Positions 16,301 to 24,392 are shown, numbered from the stretch's first letter. The stretch: DNA of 64,000 nt from Collinsella aerofaciens (GCF_902364945.1 NZ_CABJFS010000009.1:376-64375), one strand, 5' to 3'. A program made the numbers and translations. Notes: generated by a model from the sequence alone, not told the origin.

Positions 16301-17693
16301 CGGTCCAATTGAGGTCAGTTCTTACCTGGAAGAGGGCCTTAATATTGCCGTATGCAGGGTCGTTGTTGTTACCCCAGGTTTTGCCCACCCAATCGTAGGC
16401 GAGCGAGCCGTACAGCTGTGTGGCGATATCCATCGTGAACAGCGGCGTGCAATGGTGGCGAAGGAGCTTGGTGTTTCTTGGATCGGTGCCCGAACCGGCA
16501 CTCATACTCTTGTACTGATTCCACTTCCCCTCCATCTCGTCGAGGTAGCGGTTTGCCTGCTTGGCGCCCGACTCACGCGGCGATTTCTTCCAGTATTCCG
16601 GATCAGGGTTGCCCGAATCGTTCATATAGCTGGCTGGTTTGTATCCTCCGCCAAACAGTACGTACCCGGCAAACGAGAAATCGAACAGAATGGGGAACGA
16701 GGGCATCCAGCACGTGAACTTATTACCACCGATGCCGGGAAACGATGCGGGGAAATCAAACGGAGTGATCTCTTGGTCCATAGTGGTGGGGACGATAGTG
16801 GTCGATCCGGATTCCGCCTTTGCCGCCGGCGCGGTAACAACGGCCATGGGGGAGGAGAGCGTGTAGGTTTTGTCCTGGTAGTCGAGGACAAAGCGCAGCT
16901 TGCATCCTTCTTCCAGAAGGCTCGACGCTGCATCGAGGAACTTGTCTTCGAGTGTGAACGTCGCCAGATTATCCGCGCTCGATGCGCTGGCCTTGATCTG
17001 ACCAATCTGCGTGACGGTTTCGGTTGAGCTGCCCGCAGCGGGCATCACTTTATTGATATGCAATGTTGCCTGCCCGCCCTGCGGCAGATGAGCCTGCACG
17101 GTAAATGCGTGCGTATCGGGCTGCTCGTTTGCCGTGTCGTCCTTCGGCAATGCCATGAACGTGGCTTCAGCGTACTGGATGTCCCATTCGTCGAATGTGA
17201 GCTGGCGGAAGTACGGCTCGCCGTCGGAAAGCGGACGCGTGGGCGCGGTTATGGCGGTGCCGCCCTGGATACGCGCAAGGGGAATCTCGACATCGCGGTA
17301 GCCCGCCATGCTAATGGAGATGCCGCCGTTAAAGTCGTACGCGTCAAGGAGCTTTGCCTCGTCTACGTAGCCTTCCGAAAGCGAGGCAATCTCAAAGATG
17401 GCGGTGCCTTCGTCATCGGTCGTGGCGGCGAGCTGCTTGCCTGCGGCGTAGCGCGACGTGAGCGTGACCTGCGCTCCCTTGATGGGCATATTCTTGTTGG
17501 CGACGTCGACCACGACCACACCAAACACGGTGCGCGAGAGAACGAGCACCCTGAAGGGGTCTTTTTCGTCGGCATAGGCCGCGGTGGGCGCGAACGGCAG
17601 CAGGAAGGCATTTTCGCTTCCCGGCACGCGAGGCAACATGATGCTCGCTAGTGAGGACGCTCCGGCAACAAGTAACGAACGGCGATCAAGCAT
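13326..17693 (-). CDS. very large Tat-exported, wall-anchored surface protein (LAGTG motif)
   Basis: A 1455-residue protein. The start at 17693 gives MLDRRSLLVAGASSLAS..., a twin-arginine signal peptide ending near PTAAYA-DE, with GGGAG upstream; longer starts would bury it. A carboxypeptidase-regulatory-like fold follows (VFGVVVVDVANKNMPIKGAQ at about 50-70). Most of the chain is unfamiliar, with beta-rich segments and an RLRVGADVDVDVILQFVMFK-type central part. The C-terminus has a Gly/Ser linker, LAGTGD at about residue 1407, an Ala-rich membrane segment and a charged tail: a sortase-sorting signal of the LAxTG kind used by class E sortases. A protein that is both Tat-exported and sortase-anchored is probably folded, perhaps with a cofactor, before export. 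Its LuxR neighbour may control it. Function unknown. Confidence 0.8.
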   Translation of the reverse strand: MLDRRSLLVAGASSLASIMLPRVPGSENAFLLPFAPTAAYADEKDPFRVLVLSRTVFGVVVVDVANKNMPIKGAQVTLTSRYAAGKQLAATTDDEGTAIFEIASLSEGYVDEAKLLDAYDFNGGISISMAGYRDVEIPLARIQGGTAITAPTRPLSDGEPYFRQLTFDEWDIQYAEATFMALPKDDTANEQPDTHAFTVQAHLPQGGQATLHINKVMPAAGSSTETVTQIGQIKASASSADNLATFTLEDKFLDAASSLLEEGCKLRFVLDYQDKTYTLSSPMAVVTAPAAKAESGSTTIVPTTMDQEITPFDFPASFPGIGGNKFTCWMPSFPILFDFSFAGYVLFGGGYKPASYMNDSGNPDPEYWKKSPRESGAKQANRYLDEMEGKWNQYKSMSAGSGTDPRNTKLLRHHCTPLFTMDIATQLYGSLAYDWVGKTWGNNNDPAYGNIKALFQVRTDLNWTEQFTLGPVPFFLNVNPWVLAKLALAVGAHTHGSGAAFFKNISLDYSNTSGSFTIQIGLAVTFGAGVAGVASSAVRGAASLTLFIGYEKADGHQLPRLRVGADVDVDVILQFVMFKWTTKAWSGSWPTLIDSWNMSVNNDDRYVPQRSELALGGDTPYTLDACFGTPGNTEAGGVPQFIASATIVTNSELLARAEVAAAAINVAPVVRDWDQAVTRIELEADAESDDTGQVEHFVHALMENDENAAPMYEYTYIGQSTNAVADPNANSAGVSEDERGGIKPSSDNVLFSGVLSEAHMKLTMIAGVECLFRIASVRYGDNGRSRLVVHTKANGTWSAPTPVDFPLGFGEGDVERDGIFDYDFDVVEYTDGRGNQDAYVLLVSGERPAGDNTLFDTASTAGILSVVRLRISNDEIRVVSHTSWRSISRGRLQEDGYHCLQCPRITAGKTLVDGRLSGAYLHRRGTTAEKALGSEAEVALECFTLWSDDLGDSLTFRQVLRFPQAPSSIELSEPENINGKMVVPVAYETADGCGCASYAVIGQSIAGWGVMPPDATVPHAVPWPQHSGFLATVNEQLQHITWTRGASAFATQPVGAAGCGPASFSVSNNGRCALYVENTDGKVGQTYDEEGNPVAVMGKHFRIFASTLAGDLFTEPFVMCELDHPVDQITTFLTSGGMLSALATHIVSAEKSEAELHGIEVPLVACATPTGAVATSGAVVPGAAGESFMVTVRNDGNTLLTAGTIDLYREGSSQPFSSASIGFGANARMASIYDPELAEDASANDMTHVKYALETLGARFATHPLVADNGNAVLAPGCTAQFRMSFAIPESWSDEVGKRVTLYAKARNLVALDPVTLEEIRPGANSALSAVLHELHVPDAACERSEVQVGVCDSADTTGLHDAPMTADGDGGSSGSGTDEGGGSGGSSSGSGKNHGNNKRSGKAGALAGTGDVNAPLTAAAAALAAAGAGLIAYSARRTALEKDTANEVNSDKSR

Positions 17694-17848
17694 CTTGGGC
17701 TCCCATCCCGCAAATATCGGTGGAAATAATCCAATTTTGCGAGAAGACGCTTCGTGGCGGTAGTGCCGTTCAAGGGTCAAAATGTCCAAATTGATCGAGC
17801 GAAGCGCCGGGTTCCGGAACGCGTTCGATGCGCTTGGCAGCCCGGTCG

Positions 17849-18853
17849 CTAACGCAACATGTGCGCGACCAGCTCGGCGCGTGTGCCGATGCCAAGCTTT
17901 GCGTATACGCCGGATAGGCGGTTTTTGACGGTGCCCGGCGATACTCCCATATGGCGTGCGATTTCAGCGTTGGTCCATCCGCGGCAGGCGAGCATGGCCA
18001 TGGTGAACTCTGTGGTCGTTAAATCGTCGGCAACGTCCTCGCCCGAATCGGGGTTGTGGATGCGCCGCCAGCCGTAGCTGAAGCGGTACGTGATCTCGAT
18101 GATGCGTGCGAAGTCGTCAGGGTATTGCGTTTTTAGGCATGCCTCGATGAGCCCCTGCAAAAGGCCGTGGTGCTCGCCAATGAGCTCGATAAGGCCGTCG
18201 GGGCGCGCAATGTCCCAAGCGGCTCCAAAATGCGCTTTTGCGGCGTCGATGTCCTTGAGGCTCATGCATGCCATGGAAGCTGCCAGGTGCAGGAACAGTT
18301 CCGAGATGGGATAGCTTCCCTGTTTCATAATTAGGGCGTTTTCCGCCATGCCCAGGCTGCGGCCGTATTCGCCGCGCAGATACAAGGCGTGCGCCATCAC
18401 GTAGCTGGCGAACAGTCGCAGGCCTTCGGGTAGGTGCGCCGCAAGTGGATAAAACTCTTCGGCAGAATACGGGGAAGGCAAGTGCAGCAGGACGCTCGCG
18501 GCCGAGGCGAACAGGATATGCGTGGCGTGGACGGCGGGCGATTCCTCGTCGGCCGGCGTATCGAGGATGCCCGCAAGGCACCGGCGGGCGTCGGCGATAC
18601 GGTTGAGCGACAGACTGGCGTATCCGCAGATAAAGCATGCGGAATAGCGCAGCGCGGGATCGGTGACGTCAAGATAGGGGTGCGCCGTCTTGGCGGCGAG
18701 TGCGGCCTGTCCGCGAAAGTACAGCGCTTCTGCCGTGGCGATGGCGCGTGAATCGGGGTCGGAAATGCCTGCAACCGCAGCGTCAATCTGCCCCGGCACA
18801 AAGGCGGTGCACATCAACGGCATGGGAACGCATGGGTAGCCATCGCAGTCCAT
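17849..18853 (-). CDS. LuxR-family transcriptional regulator with a repeat-rich N-terminus
   Basis: A 334-residue protein. The C-terminal helix-turn-helix (LTTTEFTMAMLACRGWTNAE and EIARHMGVSPGTVKNRLSGV, about 275-318) is a clear LuxR/GerE domain. The N-terminal 260 residues are alpha-helical, with Ala/Leu-rich helix pairs that look like TPR-type repeats; there is no receiver domain. The ATG at 18853 has GGGAG upstream; the frame stays open further upstream but without a ribosome site. It precedes the large wall-anchored protein gene on the same strand with a 155-bp gap and is the most likely regulator of it. Confidence 0.8.
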   Translation of the reverse strand: MDCDGYPCVPMPLMCTAFVPGQIDAAVAGISDPDSRAIATAEALYFRGQAALAAKTAHPYLDVTDPALRYSACFICGYASLSLNRIADARRCLAGILDTPADEESPAVHATHILFASAASVLLHLPSPYSAEEFYPLAAHLPEGLRLFASYVMAHALYLRGEYGRSLGMAENALIMKQGSYPISELFLHLAASMACMSLKDIDAAKAHFGAAWDIARPDGLIELIGEHHGLLQGLIEACLKTQYPDDFARIIEITYRFSYGWRRIHNPDSGEDVADDLTTTEFTMAMLACRGWTNAEIARHMGVSPGTVKNRLSGVYAKLGIGTRAELVAHMLR

Positions 18854-19055
18854 CTTCCATCTCCCAACAGCTGGCAACACTAGCAGCAATTGTACTCTTG
18901 TTGCTCGGGACTGGAATTTGTGGGTATCGCCTACGATTGTGCCGAACGTATAAAGGAAGAGTCTATTGGCGATGCTCCCAAGGTGGCTACCGAAGTCTAG
19001 CTGACCTTGGGATATAGAAAAACTGCCGCCCCTGCAAAAAGCTCTGTCGCAGCGA

Positions 19056-19084
19056 TGGGAAACGTATCTCGTTCTGCATATAAT
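19056..19084 (+). promoter_or_regulatory. promoter of the GMP synthase gene
   Basis: TGGGAA (19056-19061) and TATAAT (19079-19084) are 17 bp apart, giving a leader of about 60 nt before the ATG at 19151. Upstream, CCCAAGGT and ACCTTGGG (18977-19011) form an 8-bp inverted repeat of unknown role. I found no purine-riboswitch core in this leader. Confidence 0.55.
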
Positions 19085-19150
19085 GAGGTCATATGACGGT
19101 GCGTCTGCATACGCGCGGCGCATTTCCATCGAACCGAGAAGGAGCTCTGC

Positions 19151-20131
19151 ATGGATCCCAACAAGCGTCCCGACGACATGGTGCGTATCACCACTCCCGA
19201 ACTTGCCCAGGTGTTCATCGATGAGCAGGTCGCTGCAATCCGCGAGCAGATCGGCGACAAGAAGGTCCTGCTGGCTCTTTCCGGCGGCGTCGACAGTTCG
19301 GTTGTCGCGGCCCTGCTCATCAAGGCCATCGGCAAGCAGCTCATTTGCGTGCATGTGAACCACGGCCTGATGCGCAAGGGTGAGAGCGAACAGGTCATCG
19401 ACGTCTTCAAGAACCAGATGGACGCTAACCTGGTCTATGTGGACGCGACCGATCGCTTCCTGGATAAGCTCGTGGACGTCGAGGAGCCCGAGGCCAAGCG
19501 CAAGATCATCGGTGCCGAGTTTATCCGCGTGTTCGAGGAGGAGGCCCGCAAGGTTGGCGACGAGGTCAGTTTCCTCGCCCAGGGCACCATCTATCCCGAC
19601 ATTCTTGAGTCCCAAGACGGCGTGAAGGCTCACCACAACGTGGGCGGTCTGCCCGAGGATCTGCAGTTTGAGCTCTGCGAGCCCGTCAAACTGCTGTACA
19701 AGGACGAGGTCCGCGTCGTGGGTCGCGAGCTCGGCCTGCCCGAGAACATGGTCGAGCGCCAGCCGTTCCCCGGTCCCGGCCTGGGCGTCCGCTGCCTTGG
19801 TGCCATCACCCGCGACCGTCTTGAGGCGCTGCGCGAAGCCGACGCGATCGTGCGCGAGGAGATCGACAAGGCGGGTCTGACCATCTGGCAGTATTTTGCC
19901 GTCGTGCCCGACTTCCGCGCCACCGGCGTGCGCGAGGGCAAGCGCGCCTACGATTGGCCCTGTATCATCCGCTGCATCAACACCGTCGATGTCATGACCG
20001 CCGAGGTGCCTGAGCTCGACTGGGCGTTGCTCAAGCGCATTACCGCCCGCGTCACCGCCGAGGTTCCCGGCATCTGCCGCGTGTGCTACGACCTCACGCC
20101 GAAGCCCGTCGGCACGGTGGAGTGGGAGTAG
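19151..20131 (+). CDS. guaA: GMP synthase, ATP pyrophosphatase subunit only (no glutaminase domain)
   Basis: A 326-residue enzyme that adenylates XMP and aminates it to GMP. The PP-loop [17 protein letters not shown] is at about residues 40-56; [34 protein letters not shown] and the C-terminal dimer segment ([17 protein letters not shown]) are standard GuaA. The usual N-terminal class I glutamine amidotransferase domain (about 190 residues with Cys-His-Glu) is absent: AGAAGGAG lies right before the ATG at 19151, and no such domain is encoded upstream. This is the split arrangement typical of archaea. A separate glutaminase subunit must exist elsewhere, or the enzyme uses free ammonia. It sits alone between a promoter and a terminator. 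Confidence 0.9.
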   Translation: MDPNKRPDDMVRITTPELAQVFIDEQVAAIREQIGDKKVLLALSGGVDSSVVAALLIKAIGKQLICVHVNHGLMRKGESEQVIDVFKNQMDANLVYVDATDRFLDKLVDVEEPEAKRKIIGAEFIRVFEEEARKVGDEVSFLAQGTIYPDILESQDGVKAHHNVGGLPEDLQFELCEPVKLLYKDEVRVVGRELGLPENMVERQPFPGPGLGVRCLGAITRDRLEALREADAIVREEIDKAGLTIWQYFAVVPDFRATGVREGKRAYDWPCIIRCINTVDVMTAEVPELDWALLKRITARVTAEVPGICRVCYDLTPKPVGTVEWE

Positions 20132-20168
20132 GCTTCTACTCTTTTGGGCGAATTGCATTGACAGGGAG

Positions 20169-20207
20169 GGGGTCCCGCGCAAACGTGTGCGGGACCCCTT
20201 TCGTTTT
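20169..20207 (+). terminator. rho-independent terminator of guaA
   Basis: GGGGTCCCGCGC pairs with GTGCGGGACCCC across AAACGT and is followed by TTTCGTTTT. It lies against the end of the convergent kinase gene and could also serve it. Confidence 0.85.
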
Positions 20208-21357
20208 ACTGTTCGGTTAATGCTGCGGATCGTTTTGGAAGGCTTGCGAGCATAGTGGTCCCGTTCTCGGAACTTGCTTCGACCTCTACAGCGCCACCGT
20301 GAAGCGCTGCAATCTCCCAAACGAGCGCGAGTCCGAGTCCTGCGCCGCCGTATGCCCTGCTGCGGGATTTATCCAGGCGAAAGAACGGTTGGAAGATGCT
20401 CTCGTGGTACTGCTTGGGTATTCCCGGGCCCTGGTCCTCGACTCGCAGGAACACGCGGCTGTTGTTGTCGCAGATGGAGACGTTGACAGTCGAGCCGGGG
20501 CGGCTGTAACGGATGGCATTTTCGACCAGGTTAAACACCAGCCGATAGAGGAGCGTGTCGCTCCCGATTACTAAAGCGTCTCCAGCACAATTGAGGGCTA
20601 TGCCCTTATTTTCGGCAAGTGGCGCAAGGTCGGTGAGGACCTCTTCGGACAAGGGACCAAGTTCAACATCGTCCTCGCAAGGAACGCTGCGGAGCTCACT
20701 CATCTCGAGCAACACCTTGGTCATCCGCGACATCCGCTCAGTTTGTTCTTGTAGCAGGCCGAGCAGCTCGGCTGTTTCGGGTTGCAAACCGGAGTGCTCG
20801 GAGATGAATAGTTCAATCTGTGCTTGCATAAGGGCGAGCGGGGTGCGAAGCTCGTGTGCGGCGTTGCCGGTAAACTGACGCTGTGCAGAGAACCCTTCGC
20901 CAAGACGAGCGATCATGTCGTTGAAAGAGGCGCTGCATCGTTGTAGCTCGGTGGGCACATCTTCATTGAGTCTGATTTCGCTTAGGTTGTCAGGCTGCAC
21001 ACGCTCAACCTGAGCTGCAAAAGCCCGTAGCGGTTTGAGTGCACGGCCGCTCACAAAGTATGCCAGCGCGCCGCCAAGGAGTGTGACTCCAGCCGTGATG
21101 TACCAGGCTGTCGTGCCAAAAGACTCCTGTGCGTCATTTACGACGATTGTGACCTTGTCATCGAGGGCCGCTTTCGTTGGGTCGAACGCCTGGAGCGAAT
21201 CTTCGCCGGTTGCGTTAAAGGCCGAGATGTCGCTGCCGATGGCATCCATGTAGCGCATGCCCGTATAGCCGACCAAGCAGTTCGTCAGTACGCATGCCGC
21301 ACACGTCAGCAGTGCCGTCATAATCGTTATGCGCCATTGCAGCGAAAGCCCTTTCAT
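20206..21357 (-). CDS. sensor histidine kinase
   Basis: A 383-residue membrane kinase. TM1 is near residues 10-32, an extracellular loop of about 55 residues follows, TM2 is near 85-105, then a HAMP linker (SGRALKPLRAFAAQVERV). The phospho-acceptor His is in AAHELRTPLALM (near 168), the N box is NLVENAIRYS, and EDQGPGIP and GGAGLGLALV are the G boxes. Its ATG overlaps the stop of the response regulator gene by 4 bp, so the pair is translationally coupled. The short sensor loop gives no ligand hint. The pair is divergent from a redox gene set, which is a plausible target. Confidence 0.9.
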   Translation of the reverse strand: MKGLSLQWRITIMTALLTCAACVLTNCLVGYTGMRYMDAIGSDISAFNATGEDSLQAFDPTKAALDDKVTIVVNDAQESFGTTAWYITAGVTLLGGALAYFVSGRALKPLRAFAAQVERVQPDNLSEIRLNEDVPTELQRCSASFNDMIARLGEGFSAQRQFTGNAAHELRTPLALMQAQIELFISEHSGLQPETAELLGLLQEQTERMSRMTKVLLEMSELRSVPCEDDVELGPLSEEVLTDLAPLAENKGIALNCAGDALVIGSDTLLYRLVFNLVENAIRYSRPGSTVNVSICDNNSRVFLRVEDQGPGIPKQYHESIFQPFFRLDKSRSRAYGGAGLGLALVWEIAALHGGAVEVEASSENGTTMLASLPKRSAALTEQ

Positions 21358-22028
21358 TCTCCATCCTCCATAACGTAGCCCTCTCCAATCCGATTGCGAA
21401 TCGGGTCGTATCCCAAAGCGCTGCGTAGCTTTTTGCGGAGCGACGAGATATGAACGCGGGTTGCGTTGCTAAAGCTGTTGACGCTGCTGTCCCATACATG
21501 CTCGATAAGCTCTTCCTGGCTCACCGGCCGCCCCTGGTTAAGCATCAGGTATTCCAAGATGCCGGTCTCCTTGCGCGTGAGGGATAGGGTCTCGCCGCCC
21601 ACGGAGGCGAGGCGCGCCTTGGTGTCAAAGCTCAACAATCCACAGGCTAGAACAACGTCGTTTTGCGTAAAGCGCCTGAGCGTGAGACTGCGTATGCGTG
21701 CCGCCAGCTCGTCAAGATGGAACGGCTTGGTGAGGTAGTCGTTGGCGCCCGCATCGAGCCCCGCTACCTTGTCGGAGACCTCGCCACGTGCCGAGAGCAC
21801 AAGCACCTTGGTCTCACAATCAGTTGTCCTGAGTTGCCTGAGCACGGTCATGCCGTCGACATGGGGGAGATTGAGGTCGAGCACGACAAGATCAAAGGTC
21901 TCGACATCGAGCAGATCGAGGGCCTGCTGCCCGTCGTAGCAGCAGTCGACGCTATAGGCTAAGTTGCGCAGGCTGCGTGCGATCGCATCGCACAGCGCCC
22001 GCTCGTCCTCGACGACCAAGATGCGCAT
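21354..22028 (-). CDS. OmpR-family response regulator
   Basis: A 224-residue regulator. The receiver domain has the acidic pair (VVEDERA), the phospho-acceptor Asp in DLVVLDLNLPHVDGM (near residue 51) and Lys in YLTKPFH; the C-terminal winged helix ends in NATRVHISSLRKKLRSAL. It is the first gene of an RR-kinase operon, with AAGGAG before the ATG at 22028. It is divergent, across an 89-bp gap, from the CxxC peptide, polyferredoxin and TlpA genes, so it may control both directions from that gap. Confidence 0.92.
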   Translation of the reverse strand: MRILVVEDERALCDAIARSLRNLAYSVDCCYDGQQALDLLDVETFDLVVLDLNLPHVDGMTVLRQLRTTDCETKVLVLSARGEVSDKVAGLDAGANDYLTKPFHLDELAARIRSLTLRRFTQNDVVLACGLLSFDTKARLASVGGETLSLTRKETGILEYLMLNQGRPVSQEELIEHVWDSSVNSFSNATRVHISSLRKKLRSALGYDPIRNRIGEGYVMEDGE

Positions 22029-22117
22029 AACGTTCTCCTTGCATAGTCATTCGCGCTTAACACGGATTTTATAGTCGGTATGGTCCAATGGGTCGCGAAA
22101 CGAAAGGAGTGGTCAGA

Positions 22118-22264
22118 TTGTTCAAAGCGATTAAGCCTGTGGCGCAGGTGGCTTTGCTGATCGTTGGGGTAGCCATGGTTGGCTTTGGCATTATGCGCGG
22201 CGAGGCAGATGCCGTGCTGGCCAAGGCAATCAGGCTGTGCTTGGAGTGTATCGGAATTGGTTAA
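22118..22264 (+). CDS. CD1871A-family CxxC small membrane protein
   Basis: A 48-residue protein starting at TTG, with AAGGAG 8 bp upstream. One membrane helix (VAQVALLIVGVAMVGFGIM, residues 8-26) is followed by a short loop and a C-terminal LCLECIGIG with a CxxC pair (Cys41, Cys44). Size, helix and tail match the CD1871A family of CxxC-motif proteins. It overlaps the start of the polyferredoxin gene by 8 bp. With that protein and the TlpA-like lipoprotein downstream, the set looks like a membrane route passing electrons or disulfides. The function of the peptide is unknown. Confidence 0.8.
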   Translation: MFKAIKPVAQVALLIVGVAMVGFGIMRGEADAVLAKAIRLCLECIGIG

Positions 22265-23168
22265 AAGAAAAAATACCGTATCGCATCTTTTGGCGAGATT
22301 TCGCGGATTGATTCAGGCGGCGGCAACGCTTGCGACCAATATTCACCTGCCTAACTTTGCCAAGGGAGGCATCTACCAGGGGGCGGGCAAAGCCGTCTGC
22401 GTGCCGGGGCTCAACTGCTACTCGTGTCCGGCGGCCTCGGGTGCGTGCCCCATCGGGTCGTTTCAGTCGGTGGTGGGCTCGTCTAAGTTCAGCTTTTCGT
22501 ATTACGTCACCGGAACACTCATTCTGATCGGCGTGCTGCTGGGGCGTTTTGTATGCGGCTTTTTATGCCCGTTTGGATGGCTGCAAGAGCTTCTGCATAA
22601 GATTCCCGGCAAAAAGCTCTCGACGAAAAAGCTCAAGCCGCTCACGTACATCAAGTACGCCGTGCTGCTGTTTGCCGTGGTGCTGCTGCCCGTTCTGGTA
22701 GTCAACGATGTGGGCATGGGCGACCCGTTCTTTTGCAAGTACATCTGTCCGCAAGGCGTGCTCGAGGGCGCGATTCCGCTGTCCATCATGAATACGGGAA
22801 TCCGTTCCGCGCTGGGAAAGCTCTTTACCTGGAAGCTCGCAATCCTCATTGTGGTTGCGGTGCTGAGCGTGCTGTTCTACCGCCCCTTCTGTAAATGGAT
22901 TTGCCCCCTCGGTGCGTTTTATGCACTCATGAACAAGGTGTCTTTGCTGGGGATCCAGGTTGACCAGTGCAAATGCGTCTCGTGCGGCAAGTGCGCCAAG
23001 GTGTGTCAAATGGACGTGGACGTTACGCGTACGCCCAACCATGCCGAGTGCATTCGTTGCGGCAAATGCGTGGGCGCGTGCCCCGTCGATGCTATTAGCT
23101 TTCGCTATGGGCTGGGTGTGACGGGCGACAAACCCGCGCAGTCCACGCAAGCCTGCGAAAACAAATAG
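22257..23168 (+). CDS. membrane 4Fe-4S polyferredoxin (NapH/YccM-like)
   Basis: About 303 residues from the TTG at 22257, which overlaps the upstream peptide gene; the start is not certain. Cysteines are grouped: Cys48-Cys54-Cys57-Cys64 near the N-terminus, CGFLCPFGW after TM1, KYICPQG, KWICPLGA, and two ferredoxin 4Fe-4S sites (CVSCGKCAKVC and CIRCGKCVGACPVD) near the C-terminus. At least three hydrophobic stretches span the membrane. Proteins of this type move electrons from quinol or cytosolic donors across the membrane. Here the partner is probably the TlpA-like lipoprotein 35 bp downstream, so the likely job is to supply reductant to the cell surface. Confidence 0.85.
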   Translation: MVKRKNTVSHLLARFRGLIQAAATLATNIHLPNFAKGGIYQGAGKAVCVPGLNCYSCPAASGACPIGSFQSVVGSSKFSFSYYVTGTLILIGVLLGRFVCGFLCPFGWLQELLHKIPGKKLSTKKLKPLTYIKYAVLLFAVVLLPVLVVNDVGMGDPFFCKYICPQGVLEGAIPLSIMNTGIRSALGKLFTWKLAILIVVAVLSVLFYRPFCKWICPLGAFYALMNKVSLLGIQVDQCKCVSCGKCAKVCQMDVDVTRTPNHAECIRCGKCVGACPVDAISFRYGLGVTGDKPAQSTQACENK

Positions 23169-23203
23169 GTACCTATATAAGTTTCGATATAAACGGAGGA
23201 ACC

Positions 23204-24166
23204 ATGAAACTGTCAAAAATTGCGGCTCTGTTGATGCTGCCCGTGCTGGCGCTGACTCTCGCGGCGTGCTCTGCCCCCAAGGGCGACGCGAAGGGTGCTA
23301 CGAGCGGCGATGCGCAGATTGCCGAGCTTGTGGCACAAAAGCCGTCGAGCGCCGAGGAGGCGGCCGAGCTGTACCAGCAGCTGCTGCAAAAGGAAAACGA
23401 GATCTTTGCGAGCGATAACGCCCTATGGGAAAAGGTGTTCCTTGCGGCCAACAAAGACACTCCCATGATTGAGGACGGCAAGAACTACGGTGACTTCTTG
23501 CTCGATACCATCGAGGGCGCCAAGGATCAGTTTGCGGCTGACGAGCTTAAGACGCTTAAGGCCGGCGCGCAGCAGGTCAAGGAGATCGAGGACAAGCTCA
23601 TGGCGCTGGAGAAGGAGTTCCCCGGATGTGGCAGCACGCCCGGCGAGGGGGAGAGTGTTGATGCCTCGACCGCGGGCATGACCAACGGCGAGAGCGGGGA
23701 GACGAAGTTCCCCAGCTTTAAGGGCAAGGACTTGGACGGCAACGATGTAAACAGCGACGAGCTGTTCTCCAAGAACAAGGTCACCGTCATGAACTTCTGG
23801 TTTACCACCTGCAAGCCGTGCGTGGGAGAGCTGGGCGATCTGGAGAAGCTCAACAAGGAGCTTGCCGAGAAGGGCGGCCAGGTCGTGGGCGTTAATTCCT
23901 TTACGCTCGATGGCAACAAAGACGAGGTGGCCGATGCCAAGGACGTGCTTTCCAAGAAGGGCGTAACGTATAAGAACATCTGGTTTAAGTCGGACAGCGA
24001 GGCCGGAAAGTTCACCTCCAACCTGTACTCGTTCCCGACCACCTACGTGATCGACCAGAACGGTAACATTGTGGGAGAGCCGATCATGGGCGGCATCAAC
24101 TCCGCTGAGCAGCGCGAGGCGCTCAACAAACTGATCGATCAGGCACTCGCGAAGAGCGAACAGTAA
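23204..24166 (+). CDS. TlpA-like thioredoxin-fold lipoprotein
   Basis: A 320-residue lipoprotein. The signal MKLSKIAALLMLPVLALTLA ends in the lipobox LAAC (Cys22). Residues about 40-150 form a helical region of unknown role; the thioredoxin fold follows, with the redox pair Cys203-x-x-Cys206 in FWFTTCKPC and a cis-Pro segment YSFPTTYVID. It would reduce or isomerise disulfides, or act as a peroxide- or sulfoxide-repair partner, outside the membrane. GGAGG precedes the ATG. It is the last gene of the CxxC peptide, polyferredoxin, TlpA operon and ends in a strong terminator. Confidence 0.88.
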   Translation: MKLSKIAALLMLPVLALTLAACSAPKGDAKGATSGDAQIAELVAQKPSSAEEAAELYQQLLQKENEIFASDNALWEKVFLAANKDTPMIEDGKNYGDFLLDTIEGAKDQFAADELKTLKAGAQQVKEIEDKLMALEKEFPGCGSTPGEGESVDASTAGMTNGESGETKFPSFKGKDLDGNDVNSDELFSKNKVTVMNFWFTTCKPCVGELGDLEKLNKELAEKGGQVVGVNSFTLDGNKDEVADAKDVLSKKGVTYKNIWFKSDSEAGKFTSNLYSFPTTYVIDQNGNIVGEPIMGGINSAEQREALNKLIDQALAKSEQ

Positions 24167-24191
24167 GTCCGTGGGACAGACAACTGAAGGG

Positions 24192-24219
24192 GAGTCGCTG
24201 GAAACAGCGACTCTTTTTT
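24192..24219 (+). terminator. rho-independent terminator of the redox operon
   Basis: GAGTCGCTG and CAGCGACTC pair perfectly across a GAAA tetraloop, followed by TTTTTT. Confidence 0.92.
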
Positions 24220-24237
24220 CTGCTTCGGGGTAGCATC

Positions 24238-24390
24238 ATGGGTATACGTCGAAAGGGCACGCAGCTTTTCGTGCATTGCCTGAGCGGTGCGCGAAGCAAC
24301 CAAGCTGTGAGTTTTCTTAAGCGTTCTGGGTATGGCAGTGTCAAGAATATCGGCGGCATAAGCGGCTACACGGGAAAGGTGGTGCGTTAG
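24238..24390 (+). pseudogene. rhodanese remnant (C-terminal half only)
   Basis: An open stretch of 50 codons reads MGIRRKGTQLFVHCLSGARS and ends NIGGISGYTGKV. The active loop CLSGARS and the glycine-rich end match a rhodanese (sulfurtransferase) domain, but the N-terminal half is missing, since a terminator sits directly upstream. No good ribosome site precedes the ATG. The remnant ends 2 bp before the CoA-disulfide reductase gene, which carries its own rhodanese domain, so it may be a leftover of an old fusion, duplication or deletion. Confidence 0.65.
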
Positions 24391-24392
24391 CT

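Noticed and set aside
18854-19150. Purine riboswitch before guaA
   Set aside because: The conserved core and three-way junction cannot be found; only a simple 8-bp inverted repeat is present, upstream of the -10.
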